Below are positions 8,055 through 17,123 of a stretch of 64,000 nt of DNA, one piece after another. Source of the DNA: Caballeronia sp. SBC1. Its GTDB lineage: Bacteria; Pseudomonadota; Gammaproteobacteria; Burkholderiales; Burkholderiaceae. The stretch's first letter is position 1. Every line of letters begins with the position of its first letter. Location of the stretch: the NCBI RefSeq assembly GCF_011493005.1, contig NZ_CP049156.1:3658001-3722000 (forward strand), given 5' to 3'. Made by a program: the position numbers and the translations under genes. The notes under the pieces are model-generated. The model did no database searches and was not told the DNA's origin. It was given only the letters and a program-made list of their open reading frames with translations.

Positions 8055-9764
8055 TCAACCTGCCGTCGCGTGGGCACGCATTGTCGTGAAAGCATCGCGC
8101 GAACCGTCGAATGCGACAGCGCCATCGGTAAGAACAATCACACGATTGACGAGCGAAAGCAGATTGCCCCGATCCGTCAGCAACACGACCGTTGTTGCCG
8201 TCGTCATCTTGTTCTTTGCGAGTTCAATGAACGCTCGTTCAGTCGGGCCATCGAGATTAGCCGTCGGCTCGTCCAGCAGCCATATGGGCCGCTGGGTCAA
8301 TGAGAGTCGCGCCATTGCGAGCATTTGGCGCTGCGCCGAAGTGAGCCTTGCCGGCATCTTGTCGAAGCGCGTGTGCAGGCCGTTCGGAAGCATGGGCGGC
8401 AGCCATTGCAGCGGAACGCTACTCAATGCGGCCACGCATGCTTCATCGGTTTCCGGTGTTTCCGCCGATAGATATTCGCCAAGCGTATCGCCAAGCAGCA
8501 TGCCGTCCTGGCCCATGTAGTGCGTCTGATAACTCAGCGCTTCAACGCGACGGCCGGTCAGCCGCTGACCGTTGTAGCGTACCTGGCCTTGTTCCGGCGG
8601 CATGAGTCCCAGCAAAATATGCGCAAGCGTACTCTTGCCGGATGCGGGTGCGCCAATGATGGCGACCTTCTCACCAGGCAATATCTGTAGATTGATGCCG
8701 CTCAGCAATGGCTGGTCAGGCAAATAGGCGAACTGGAGATCGACGGCGCGCCAACCCTGTTCATTGGGGACGGCGCGGGCCACGTCCGCCTCAACAACCG
8801 CGGTTGACTCGTTAGTGCGATTGATGCCGTCGAACACGGCGCGCAACTGGCGCAGCACGGGAAGCACGCTGACCAGTGCGAACACCGGCTGTCCAAGCCT
8901 CCCGGCGAGAATCACGGTAGCGAACAGAGCGCCCGCAGCCAGATGACCACCCTGCAGCAGATAAAACGCCGCGACAACCGTAGTCACGGTCTGCACCGAC
9001 GACAACGCCATCAACACCGCATAACACCGCGCCTGCAGCACGTGCCGGCGTTCCTCGACGGACGTATTTCTTTCGACGTTGCTCAGGAACATGCTTCTCA
9101 ACAGGTCGAATGCACCACCGGCAGAATAAGCTGACGGTTTCGCGAGCGGCGCGAACGGCGTAGACGGAGTTTCGAGACCACTTTTCTGCAGATATTTGTC
9201 GAAGCGCCATACGACTGAGCACTCTACGATCCAGATTGCGAGCGGCACGAACACCAGCCAACCAGCAACAATGGCGATCACGGCGAAAAACAACACGCAG
9301 AACAGCAAGTCGAGTACCGAGCTTGCCGCGAGGCTCCAGAACAGCGACCGTGCCTTGGCCCATCCGGTCAGTCCGTTGAGCGTTGCCATGCCCCAGTCAG
9401 TGGTGCGCGATAGCGGCGCACGCACGAGTTGATCGACGACTTGAGGTTCAATATGGCTACGGATCGAGCGTGACAGTCCGACCATGACTTTGGCGCGCTC
9501 CATGCGAAACAAGTACTCCAGCCCGAACGCGAGCAACGCGCCAAACGAGAGAACCCACAGCGACGCGTCCGCTTGTGCAGGAATCACGCGGCTATAGATG
9601 GCATTCATGTACAGCGGGATGACGAGCGCGAACAGATTGAGCGCGAACGTGCCCCACAGCAGTTGCGCCAGAAGCCGGCCTTCTTTACGCCAATGATTGA
9701 TGAAGGTGTGAAATGACAATGCGCCGAGACGCTGAACCTTCACCACGCGATAAAGAGGCTTCAC
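8055..9764 (-). CDS. Type I secretion-like ABC exporter with degenerate nucleotide-binding domain
   Basis: Fused membrane plus ATPase protein of the type I exporter (HlyB/LapB-like) superfamily, 569 residues from a GTG that overlaps the upstream stop by four bases (GTGA). Hydrophobic helices occupy about residues 25-320. The ATPase has Walker A GAPASGKST near 372 and Walker B IWLLDEPTANLD near 497. However, the signature LSGGQ is replaced by LTSAQ near 473, and the H-loop histidine is replaced by aspartate (VVLLTDRGN, near 530). The usual N-terminal peptidase-like domain is absent from this polypeptide. Role by context: export of the RTX protein. ATPase activity may be impaired, or this may be one half of a heterodimer; neither can be settled here. 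Confidence 0.85.
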   Translation of the reverse strand: MKPLYRVVKVQRLGALSFHTFINHWRKEGRLLAQLLWGTFALNLFALVIPLYMNAIYSRVIPAQADASLWVLSFGALLAFGLEYLFRMERAKVMVGLSRSIRSHIEPQVVDQLVRAPLSRTTDWGMATLNGLTGWAKARSLFWSLAASSVLDLLFCVLFFAVIAIVAGWLVFVPLAIWIVECSVVWRFDKYLQKSGLETPSTPFAPLAKPSAYSAGGAFDLLRSMFLSNVERNTSVEERRHVLQARCYAVLMALSSVQTVTTVVAAFYLLQGGHLAAGALFATVILAGRLGQPVFALVSVLPVLRQLRAVFDGINRTNESTAVVEADVARAVPNEQGWRAVDLQFAYLPDQPLLSGINLQILPGEKVAIIGAPASGKSTLAHILLGLMPPEQGQVRYNGQRLTGRRVEALSYQTHYMGQDGMLLGDTLGEYLSAETPETDEACVAALSSVPLQWLPPMLPNGLHTRFDKMPARLTSAQRQMLAMARLSLTQRPIWLLDEPTANLDGPTERAFIELAKNKMTTATTVVLLTDRGNLLSLVNRVIVLTDGAVAFDGSRDAFTTMRAHATAG

Positions 9765-10096
9765 GCTCCCTGAAAGCGCGGCATTGACCTGACTTGCGCT
9801 GAGACACCATCCGTCAGCACACCATTTCGCACGCTGACGCATTGCCACAGGTGGTTGTCGTCGCGTGCCAGATATACATCGCCGTCGAGCCGCTGCATGC
9901 TCGCTCGCACCGGCAAAAAATCAAGCCCGTATTCGCGGCCAATCTGATCAAGCAATGCATTTTCACTGCTCGTGCCCGCTAGCGCGGCACAAGTGCGACG
10001 CCACCGCTCCTGGGCCAGCTCGCCGTGGATTCCAGTAATGGCAATGCCCGCAGCTTGAAGAAGTGCCGCTGCGGGATACTCCGTTTGGATATTCAT
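9761..10096 (-). CDS. 111-aa protein coupled to the exporter; possible detached N-terminal exporter domain
   Basis: Start ATG at 10096 with Shine-Dalgarno AAAGGAC at 10110-10104. It lies between the RTX gene and the exporter and overlaps the exporter start by four bases, so the two are translated together. There is no signal peptide or membrane helix. The second half (REYGLDFLPVRASMQRLDG...LWQCVSVRNG) has the look of the peptidase-like (C39-like) N-terminal domain that in LapB/HlyB-type exporters binds the RTX substrate, and that domain is missing from the exporter itself. The equivalence is my inference; the sequence alone is too short to prove family membership. Confidence 0.6.
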   Translation of the reverse strand: MNIQTEYPAAALLQAAGIAITGIHGELAQERWRRTCAALAGTSSENALLDQIGREYGLDFLPVRASMQRLDGDVYLARDDNHLWQCVSVRNGVLTDGVSAQVRSMPRFQGA

Positions 10097-10264
10097 TATT
10101 TTTGTCCTTTCTTTGCCTGCGGGAGCGCAATGTAAGGCGCCAGCGTGCAGAGGGATAAGCACGCGGCAGGTCCTTCAGCCGCGTGCACGTTTAAGAGATT
10201 AGCTATCCGAATTGAAACGCCTGATTTAATAGACTAGTTTCAAATATAAAAACGAACATCAGAA

Positions 10265-13200
10265 TCAGTGATTCCAGATCAATTGATGGCCTCCGAGCGC
10301 ATAAGTGTCGGTCGTATGTCCGTCAGTCACCGACGTAGTATGCGTCCATCCGTCCAGCGCTGTGTTGTGCGTCATGGTTATAGTATCTTTCGATCCGGTA
10401 TTTAACGTCAGCGTTTCATTTCCGCGGCTGAGCAGGCTCGTAAAGTCGATCGTTATCTTATCCGCCGCTGTGCTGGCCGAGAAATCAATCTTTTTGATAT
10501 TCGACACTCTGGCGAGCATTACCGGAAGATCGTAGGTCCCCGCAGTCGTCCCTGCTTTCTGTAGTACGTCTTGGCCGCCGCCGCCATTGAGATAGGATTT
10601 AGTTACGTCCGCCTGCGTAGCGAACGTGAACGTGTCATCACCGGTCGTACCGACAATCTCGAACACGTTTTTGAATGAATCGGTCCCATTGCCGCCGCTT
10701 TTAACAACCTGACCAGCTGCCAAGTCCACGGCAATCGGTGCTTGCAGTTGCGTGTAATAGAGATGCGAGTTGCCGCTGCCACCGTCAATTGTGTTGTTCG
10801 CGTTGCTCGTATAGAACCTGTTATCACCACCGGTGCCTAAGTTAAAGGTCATGTCCAAACCGTTCTTCGCGTACACCGTATCCGTTTGATTGCCGCCGTA
10901 GTACTGCTGAAAATTTGTGACAGTGTCCGTACCGACCAGCTTGTTATTCACGTCATATTTCGAGATAACTCCGGCATTGAAGTCCGCGGTAACGTGGTAC
11001 GTATTGTTGTCGATCGCATACACGTTCGCGGTTCCACCACGTGCGTCAATAGAGTCATTACCCGCGGATGCAATGATCCAGTCATTCTGATTGGCGTGTC
11101 CCTTGATGACGTCGTCGCTACCCGTACCGCGGAACCGGCTGAAGTTCGTAAGCATATCGCTATCCCGGCCATCAGCAAAAGATACAGTTCCTGCATCAAA
11201 GTCCGCATTCAAGCCGGTCGAGGTTTGGTTATATGAAATAACCGCCCGGGAAGCGCTCTGCGTCAAAATGCTTTCGCCGCCGTCGTGATAATTGCCGTCA
11301 ATTTTATTGCCACCGCCATTCACGAAATAATAGTCCTGCTGGTTCGCGGCACCGTTGATTGTGACGTGCCTGGCGGCCCCCCAATTGACGAGATTGCTCA
11401 TCAAATTTGATGTTGTGATTACATCAATATTCTTGAATGTCGCATATCCCGTCGCGCCCGATGCCACCGAGCCAATTGTCCAATCAGCCGTATTGTCGCC
11501 CTGCACGGTTCCACTGCGGCCGTCCGCATTGAGTACGAATGCGGTGAACTTGCCACCGTTCACATTTGTTGCATCTAGTTCATTGTGCCCGCCGCCGCCG
11601 TCAATAAGCGATGCAAACGGATTGCCTTTCATTACTACCTTGTCATCGCCTGCGCCACCGCTAATGTTGACAAGATTACTGACCACGAAGGTATCGCCGT
11701 GGTCGGTACCCACCACGGTACCGAACGCATTAACTAACGTGTCCTGGCCGTTCGAGCCTTTCTGCACAATGCCAGCGCCGGAATCAAACTGAATCGCCGT
11801 GCTGAGTTGTGAGTAATCCAGCTTGCTGGTTGCATCATGGCTGACGTAGGTGTCGTTACCTTTCGACGCAATGACGGTGTCATTCGCACCTGTACCCAGA
11901 TCAATCCAGTTGTCTACACCATTCTTCCCTTGATAGACATTCCCCGATGCGCCATTACCCACAACCCTGTCGACGTTGGTGATCTGGTCCGTGAAGCCGT
12001 AACCATTTTTCGAAACTACGCCAGCCTCCAGGTTGATATTCAATGCACCGGTCGAGTTGCTGTAATCGACGGTGTTGTTCTTGCCCGATCCACCGTCAAA
12101 TACATTGATGCCGTTACCGCCCAACATCAGGTTGTTGTCGCCGGAAACATGAATTTCAATGCCGTGATTGCCGCCCCGGATCGTGCTGTTTCCGCCCTTG
12201 TTCCCAATAATCACGTCGATGTCGAACAGTCGATCGACGAAGTCGTTCCCCACCAGAGCCAGATTGCGGTCTAGCGAGATTTCCAGGTGTCCATCGCCTT
12301 GATAGGCCGTGTAATCGACGGTGACTCTTCCGCCCAACCCGCCCGTGACCGTATTGTTGGCGCCACCGCTAAAGACATGCATGGCTCCAGTGCCTGCGGT
12401 GATCGTGTTCGAGCCGCCACCCGTTGCATGAAATTCGCTGGTGCCGCTGCCGCCGATCATTGTGTTGGTTCCGGCGTTCGTGCTCGTGAACGTGTCGGTG
12501 CCAGCGCCGCCCTTATACAGCGTGTTGCCGCCATTCGCGGTGAAAACGTTGACGCCATCCCCGGCATAAAACGTGTTCGCGCCGCCCACGGAATGCGCTG
12601 TATTGGACGTGGCTCCGCCCACAATCGTATTGGTGCCCTGCATGAGATCGAACGTGTTGTTGCCCGCGCCACCATAGAGCCGGTTCACACCCGCGTTCGT
12701 CACGAAGTGCGTGTCGCCGTCGGTGCCAATCAACAGATTGTCGCTGCCGGTCAATCCGGTCAGCGTACCGCCGCCCGCTGAGCCGATGACGGACTGGATA
12801 TGCGCGAGCGTATCCACGCCCCCGTCGCGCTTGACAGCTTTGCCCCCGTTCAGATCGACGTCGACCGCGCCGGTCATCTCGGCATAACTGATCGTGTTGA
12901 AACCCGTGCCACCATCGATAGTGTCGTTCCCCGCGCTGCCAATGATCAGGTCGTCACCGCCGCCGCCAAAGATGACGTCGTCGCCGTCGCTTCCCTTGAT
13001 GCGGTCGTTATGCGCTGAACCGGTGATCTGGTTCACGCCGCTGAAATGGTCGACTCCCGACTTGCCATTCGCGTCAGTCCAGCCGTTGTTCGACGTCACG
13101 CCTTTCGACATGTCGATGTCGACCCCGTCCAGTACGAGCGTGCGTCCGCTGGCGCCGAGGGTAACGGTATCGAAGGCCGATGTCCCTGCGCGCGAATAGT

Positions 13201-14950
13201 CGAGCACATTCTTACCGCCACCGCCGGTGTACACGTTGTTGCCGCCATTCGCAATAAACGTGTTGTCGCCAGCACCGCCTATGAACTGATGGTCGAATGC
13301 GTTGCCAATGAACGTGTTGGCGCCTGAGCCGCCCTTGATGATCTGAATATTTTCGATGCTGTTCGTGGTGTCGCCAGACTTGACGCGGCCCATGTCGACC
13401 GTAATGTCGCCGGTCGGAGCAATGCCCAATTCGCTGCGTACATCGGCGGAAAGGTCCACTGAGAGCGCAGTTGTAAATTTCGAATAGTCCAGCGTGTTCA
13501 CGCCTCCGCCGCCGTCGTACACACCGTTCGCCGTGCCCGCAATGATGGTGTCATCGCCCGAACCGGCGTGGATTGAAACGTCGTTGTCGTGACGGCTCAA
13601 CTGGTAGACATCGTTCTCGTTGCGCAAGGCAGTAGGGGAATCGATGACCTGGAACTTGAGATCCGACGAGCCGGACTGTCCCGTCTCTGCGTCCACGAAG
13701 TCGATATGGATGGTGAACACGCCGTCGAGCACTTGCTTCGAGATCGGGTAACGCAGCGCAAATTCGTTGCTCTTAAGGCCTAGTGCAATGCCTTCGTCAG
13801 AATTCCACAAAATGATGCTCACGCCCTTGGCCGCGAGATCGGCGCTCACCGATACATCACTCAGTTCGCTTGCCGTCCCGGCGTTCACAATACGCACCAT
13901 GCTGCCCGGTTCCGTCGCGCCTGCACTGCTATCGGCGTGAATGGTCCAGTTAGCCGTCTCCTGGCTCAGGTCGACATTGCGAGCGCCGTATTGCGTGGAA
14001 ATCCGTCCGTCGGTACGCGCTGCGTCCGCGCCGCCACCCAAAAGGTAATCGTGCGCGGTTTGATCGACCACGGCTTGCGTTTCCAGCAACACCACGTCCT
14101 TCAGGGTCGGAGGAACCGGCGGCGTCGGGTCTACTGGCGTCGGGTCTACTGGCGTCGGGTCTGCTGGCGTCGGGTCTGCTGGTGTCGGGTCGGCTGGTGT
14201 CGGGTCTGCTGGCGTCGGGTCTGCTGGCGTCGGTTCCACTGGCGTCGGTTCCACTGGCGTCGGTTGCACCGGTGTCGGTTCTGCTGGCGTCGGTTCCACT
14301 GGCGTCGGTTCCACTGGCGTCGGTTCCACTGGCGTCGGATCTACCGGAACGTTATGCGGCGTCTCATCCACAGGCGCAGGATCGCTTTTAGCGGGAGGAT
14401 TCTCCGGCTTGGGCGGCATGCCGGAAATGTGATCGACGCGCGGCAGCTCCTCTGAATCGAAGCGATGCTTGCTCAAGTCTCCCGGATGCACCACCGGCGG
14501 CTGCTTATGCGCCGCATCGGCATGTTCAGCGCCAGCGGTTTCCTGCGGCGGCGTTTCTACAACAACGACCTCCTCTTTGGTGACCACTTTGGGCTCTTCC
14601 TTGCTGACCTCTTTCGAACTTTCCTTCTCGGCGGTGCCCTTGCCCTCGTCGTGATGCGCGACAGGCGCAGCTACGTTTGGCGCAACCGTGACCGTCGTTA
14701 CATAGGCAAGTAACTGATCCGACGGAATCTCTTTTCCATCGGCGAACACCAGCGTAAAGACCTGCTTACCCATGGTCGCAAATTGCGCCGCGAACGGGAA
14801 AGTCATGGTGTGTCCATCAGCGGTCTTGACGACAATGTCAGGACCGTTGATCGAAATCTGCACTTCTGAAAATTTGAACGGCAACTCGTTTTTTGAGTAA
14901 GTTTCGAGAATGACCGTTGTGTCTAGCTGCTTAGGGACTGGCAATTTCAT
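10265..14950 (-). CDS. Large RTX (hemolysin-type repeat) surface or secreted protein
   Basis: 1561 residues, the presumed substrate of the adjacent type I exporter. A folded N-terminal module (about 1-95) has no Sec signal. It is followed by a charged Lys/Glu-rich linker, a Pro-Thr-Glu/Asp repeat region (about 202-277, 15 units of five residues), a globular part with a LapA/Bap-like flavour, and then roughly a thousand residues of glycine-, aspartate- and asparagine-rich repeats. Canonical calcium-binding nonapeptides are clear near 645-670 (GSDGDDVIFGGGGDDLIIG), but many units carry Asn instead of Asp. The C-terminus (GGHQLIWNH) lies where a type I secretion signal would be. Start ATG has GGAG upstream. 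Adhesion or biofilm function is inferred from family type. Confidence 0.88.
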   Translation of the reverse strand: MKLPVPKQLDTTVILETYSKNELPFKFSEVQISINGPDIVVKTADGHTMTFPFAAQFATMGKQVFTLVFADGKEIPSDQLLAYVTTVTVAPNVAAPVAHHDEGKGTAEKESSKEVSKEEPKVVTKEEVVVVETPPQETAGAEHADAAHKQPPVVHPGDLSKHRFDSEELPRVDHISGMPPKPENPPAKSDPAPVDETPHNVPVDPTPVEPTPVEPTPVEPTPAEPTPVQPTPVEPTPVEPTPADPTPADPTPADPTPADPTPADPTPVDPTPVDPTPPVPPTLKDVVLLETQAVVDQTAHDYLLGGGADAARTDGRISTQYGARNVDLSQETANWTIHADSSAGATEPGSMVRIVNAGTASELSDVSVSADLAAKGVSIILWNSDEGIALGLKSNEFALRYPISKQVLDGVFTIHIDFVDAETGQSGSSDLKFQVIDSPTALRNENDVYQLSRHDNDVSIHAGSGDDTIIAGTANGVYDGGGGVNTLDYSKFTTALSVDLSADVRSELGIAPTGDITVDMGRVKSGDTTNSIENIQIIKGGSGANTFIGNAFDHQFIGGAGDNTFIANGGNNVYTGGGGKNVLDYSRAGTSAFDTVTLGASGRTLVLDGVDIDMSKGVTSNNGWTDANGKSGVDHFSGVNQITGSAHNDRIKGSDGDDVIFGGGGDDLIIGSAGNDTIDGGTGFNTISYAEMTGAVDVDLNGGKAVKRDGGVDTLAHIQSVIGSAGGGTLTGLTGSDNLLIGTDGDTHFVTNAGVNRLYGGAGNNTFDLMQGTNTIVGGATSNTAHSVGGANTFYAGDGVNVFTANGGNTLYKGGAGTDTFTSTNAGTNTMIGGSGTSEFHATGGGSNTITAGTGAMHVFSGGANNTVTGGLGGRVTVDYTAYQGDGHLEISLDRNLALVGNDFVDRLFDIDVIIGNKGGNSTIRGGNHGIEIHVSGDNNLMLGGNGINVFDGGSGKNNTVDYSNSTGALNINLEAGVVSKNGYGFTDQITNVDRVVGNGASGNVYQGKNGVDNWIDLGTGANDTVIASKGNDTYVSHDATSKLDYSQLSTAIQFDSGAGIVQKGSNGQDTLVNAFGTVVGTDHGDTFVVSNLVNISGGAGDDKVVMKGNPFASLIDGGGGHNELDATNVNGGKFTAFVLNADGRSGTVQGDNTADWTIGSVASGATGYATFKNIDVITTSNLMSNLVNWGAARHVTINGAANQQDYYFVNGGGNKIDGNYHDGGESILTQSASRAVISYNQTSTGLNADFDAGTVSFADGRDSDMLTNFSRFRGTGSDDVIKGHANQNDWIIASAGNDSIDARGGTANVYAIDNNTYHVTADFNAGVISKYDVNNKLVGTDTVTNFQQYYGGNQTDTVYAKNGLDMTFNLGTGGDNRFYTSNANNTIDGGSGNSHLYYTQLQAPIAVDLAAGQVVKSGGNGTDSFKNVFEIVGTTGDDTFTFATQADVTKSYLNGGGGQDVLQKAGTTAGTYDLPVMLARVSNIKKIDFSASTAADKITIDFTSLLSRGNETLTLNTGSKDTITMTHNTALDGWTHTTSVTDGHTTDTYALGGHQLIWNH
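14121..14345 (-). repeat. 15 tandem 15-bp repeats coding the Pro-rich linker of the RTX protein
   Basis: Fifteen consecutive 15-base units beginning GGCGTCGG on the plus strand, in two main variants (GGCGTCGGGTCTRCT and GGCGTCGGTTCCACT), run without interruption. Each encodes five residues of a PT-P-V/A-E/D linker. Because the unit is a multiple of three, slippage would lengthen or shorten the linker without breaking the frame. Confidence 0.95.
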
Positions 14951-15029
14951 GTTAAGGCTCCATTAGGACGGCTCATCAACATGAACCGTTCAACAATATG
15001 ACTACAAGGTGACCGAGTCTGGGAACTCG

Positions 15030-15249
15030 TCAGGACTCGGACAGGGCCGTCGATGCGCCCGTCATCAAGGGTTTCAAAAGATATTGGGCAAGGGAACGAT
15101 GTCCAGCGAGCAAATAGCTTTCTACGGCCATGCCTGGATAAATCGGCTTCTTCAAATTTGACTTGGGGACTTCCACGGTGACATCGTAAAAACGTCCCGT
15201 TCTGTCGTCGCCCAGCGCGTCGGCGCTGACCACCTCGACGCGTCCATTG
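15030..15249 (-). pseudogene. HlyD-like membrane fusion protein, C-terminal remnant
   Basis: The frame GRVEVVSADALGDDRTGRFY, then PIYPGMAVESYLLAG and SLAQYLLKPLMTGAS, is the end of an HlyD/LapC-type membrane fusion protein (family pattern: SPDA...GxxYxxxV...PGM.VEV.I.TG.RT...YLLKPL). Only about 70 codons remain. The N-terminal anchor, coiled coil and lipoyl domains are gone, and upstream the sequence turns into a TolC-like gene in another frame. No ribosome site exists for it. The break near 15236-15255 is best explained by a deletion that joined two adjacent genes. Confidence 0.8.
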
Positions 15250-15883
15250 CACTCTGCACCTGATTCTTGCGTCGGCCAAAATCGAACACGGTGTATTGCA
15301 GCGTGGCGCTCGCCTGCGCCGCCTGGTCATAGCTGCGGCCATAACCTTGAGCCGCGCCAACAACCTTGTCCGCCGTCTTCGCAATCACGCTCACCTTCGG
15401 ATAGTAGGCAGAGCGTGCGCCCATCACACGGGCCTGCGCTTGATCTGCCTGACCCCTGGCGATCTTCGTGGTCAACGCGTTGTCGGTGGCGGCATCGAGC
15501 GAGCGGGCCAGGTCCATCGTGTTTCCGGCTAACTCATTTGCCGGAGCCACATTCGCTGCGCGGTCTGTTGCCGGCGAGCTCTGGGTGTTACCGGCCGCCG
15601 TTTGCGCCGGCTGAGCATCTGCTTTGTCAGCAGCCGGCGACGCTAGCAACTGACCGTCAAGCGCACCGCTCACGTCGACCTTCTTCGGCCTGCGGGGCGG
15701 CTCGATGTACTGTTGCGCAAGCTGAAGCGGATTTGCCGTCGGTGTCACAATCGACCGGTTGTTGATCATGCGGTCAACCATGCGCGCCAGGTTCTCATTC
15801 TCGGCAGCCGATGCGCTGGCGCAAATTCCGCTGAACATGAGGGCCGCAATCAGCTTTCTGGGTGCAAAGGATGTGTGTGTCAT
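15152..15883 (-). pseudogene. TolC-family outer membrane efflux protein, N-terminal fragment with out-of-frame tail
   Basis: The start at 15883 is well supported: AAGGGG lies six bases upstream and overlaps the stop of the preceding gene. It begins with a signal peptide (LIAALMFSGICASASA). The body contains TolC-type helices (LARSLDAATDNALTTKIARGQ, MGARSAYYPKVSVIAKTADK, ATLQYTVFDFGRRKNQVQSA). After about residue 210 the homology stops; the remaining 33 codons read HlyD sequence out of frame and end at 15152. A normal family member is over 400 residues, so this 243-residue product lacks most of the barrel and tunnel and should not function. Confidence 0.8.
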
Positions 15884-15893
15884 GACGCGCCCC

Positions 15894-17123
15894 TTAAGCT
15901 GCTTCTGCCATGACGACCGCCGAACCTGGCGCACGGACGCGCCCTGATTCAATCGCCACCCGAGCACGCGAAATCTGCTCGACACAATCCATCACGGCGT
16001 TACGTTGCATTTGCACCGACACGGTCATCTTTTCCAGCGCTGCATGCTTGGTTGCCAGACTGCTTTGGAATGCTTCGAGACCCGCAACCGTGTGTTCCGT
16101 GTTCGTCTTGATATCGACCAGTACGTCCGTTACGCTGTCTACCGCCGCCGTTACCTGAACACGGTTGGTTTCCACGCTGGCGGCCATGGTGATGACCGCT
16201 TGTTTTGCCGATTCCATCGCAACCGTATTGGCTTGCAAGCTGTGCTGGATTCCACCAAGCAAGACCTCCTGGCGTTCCGCCAGATTGGCCATGCGATTCA
16301 GAGCATCGAAGCTCGCAGCGGCGAGGCGGTCTTGCTCTTTACGGCCGGCGCTGGTTACATCGACGAGTTGGGCAATGCGCGTTTCAATGGCGCTCGCAAC
16401 CTGTTCAATGCGAACCATTGCCGCGTTGTTGTTACCGCTCGTTGCCGGTGCGGCATCAGCCGTTGATTCGTCGCCACCCACTACCGTGGCCCATTCGCGA
16501 ATCGATTCAATCCAGTTGCTCGACGAACGGCTAATGAACTGAGCCAGCGCGCCCACTGCAAGCGAACCGATCAAACCGAGAAGCGAAGCAGAGAATGCAG
16601 TCGACATCCCGGCAAGCGGAGCGGTAAGACCACCAATCAACGCGCTTGCCGATGCCTTCCCGCCAGCGCCCGATACCAGCGCCATGGCGTCCTTGATGCC
16701 AGCCATGGTGTGCATGAGGCCGACGAACGTGCCAAGCAATCCCAGACCGATCAGTACGCCCGAAGCGTAGTCAAGCATCCGGCCGCGCCATTCAAGCGCT
16801 TCATTGAGCGCTTCGATTGCCGAATGGCGGTGCGCCGCTTCTGCGTGAGCCACGTCAGGAAAATGCTTTGCAACGGCCTTCAGCGCATTCGGCGAAGCGG
16901 GATTAACCGCAACACGCGTCCACGTGGATTCGCCGCGAAATACGATTACCGCAGCAAATATGGAATAAACAATTGACGATATTAAAACAGCGAGAATCAG
17001 TGAATTAACAACGGGATTATGGGAAATAACTTCCTTCAGCGTTTCGTAGAACACGCCGAGGCCACAGATCATGATAATCTGAATTACGAAAACAATTAAT
17101 GTAGAACGCCGAGTCTTGGTCAT
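15894..17123 (-). CDS. MotA/TolQ/ExbB-family proton-channel-like protein with long C-terminal helical region
   Basis: 409-residue inner-membrane protein. Two hydrophobic helices lie at about 8-28 and 38-62, and two more at about 118-143 (SGVLIGLGLLGTFVGLMHTM) and 160-197 (GGLTAPLAGMSTAFSASLLGLIGSLAVG). The G-L-x-G-T-F-x-G and T-A-x-x-x-x-L-G patterns are typical of the MotA/TolQ/ExbB family. Residues 210-409 are rich in Ala, Gln, Glu and Val and look like an extended coiled coil. It is the first gene of the secretion operon. No ExbD/TolR/MotB-like or OmpA-like partner lies nearby, which is unusual. A role in energising surface display is inference. Confidence 0.8.
   Translation of the reverse strand: MTKTRRSTLIVFVIQIIMICGLGVFYETLKEVISHNPVVNSLILAVLISSIVYSIFAAVIVFRGESTWTRVAVNPASPNALKAVAKHFPDVAHAEAAHRHSAIEALNEALEWRGRMLDYASGVLIGLGLLGTFVGLMHTMAGIKDAMALVSGAGGKASASALIGGLTAPLAGMSTAFSASLLGLIGSLAVGALAQFISRSSSNWIESIREWATVVGGDESTADAAPATSGNNNAAMVRIEQVASAIETRIAQLVDVTSAGRKEQDRLAAASFDALNRMANLAERQEVLLGGIQHSLQANTVAMESAKQAVITMAASVETNRVQVTAAVDSVTDVLVDIKTNTEHTVAGLEAFQSSLATKHAALEKMTVSVQMQRNAVMDCVEQISRARVAIESGRVRAPGSAVVMAEAA

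Noticed and set aside
14121..14345. CRISPR-like periodic repeat
   Set aside because: The 15-base units are contiguous without spacers and lie inside the RTX coding frame.
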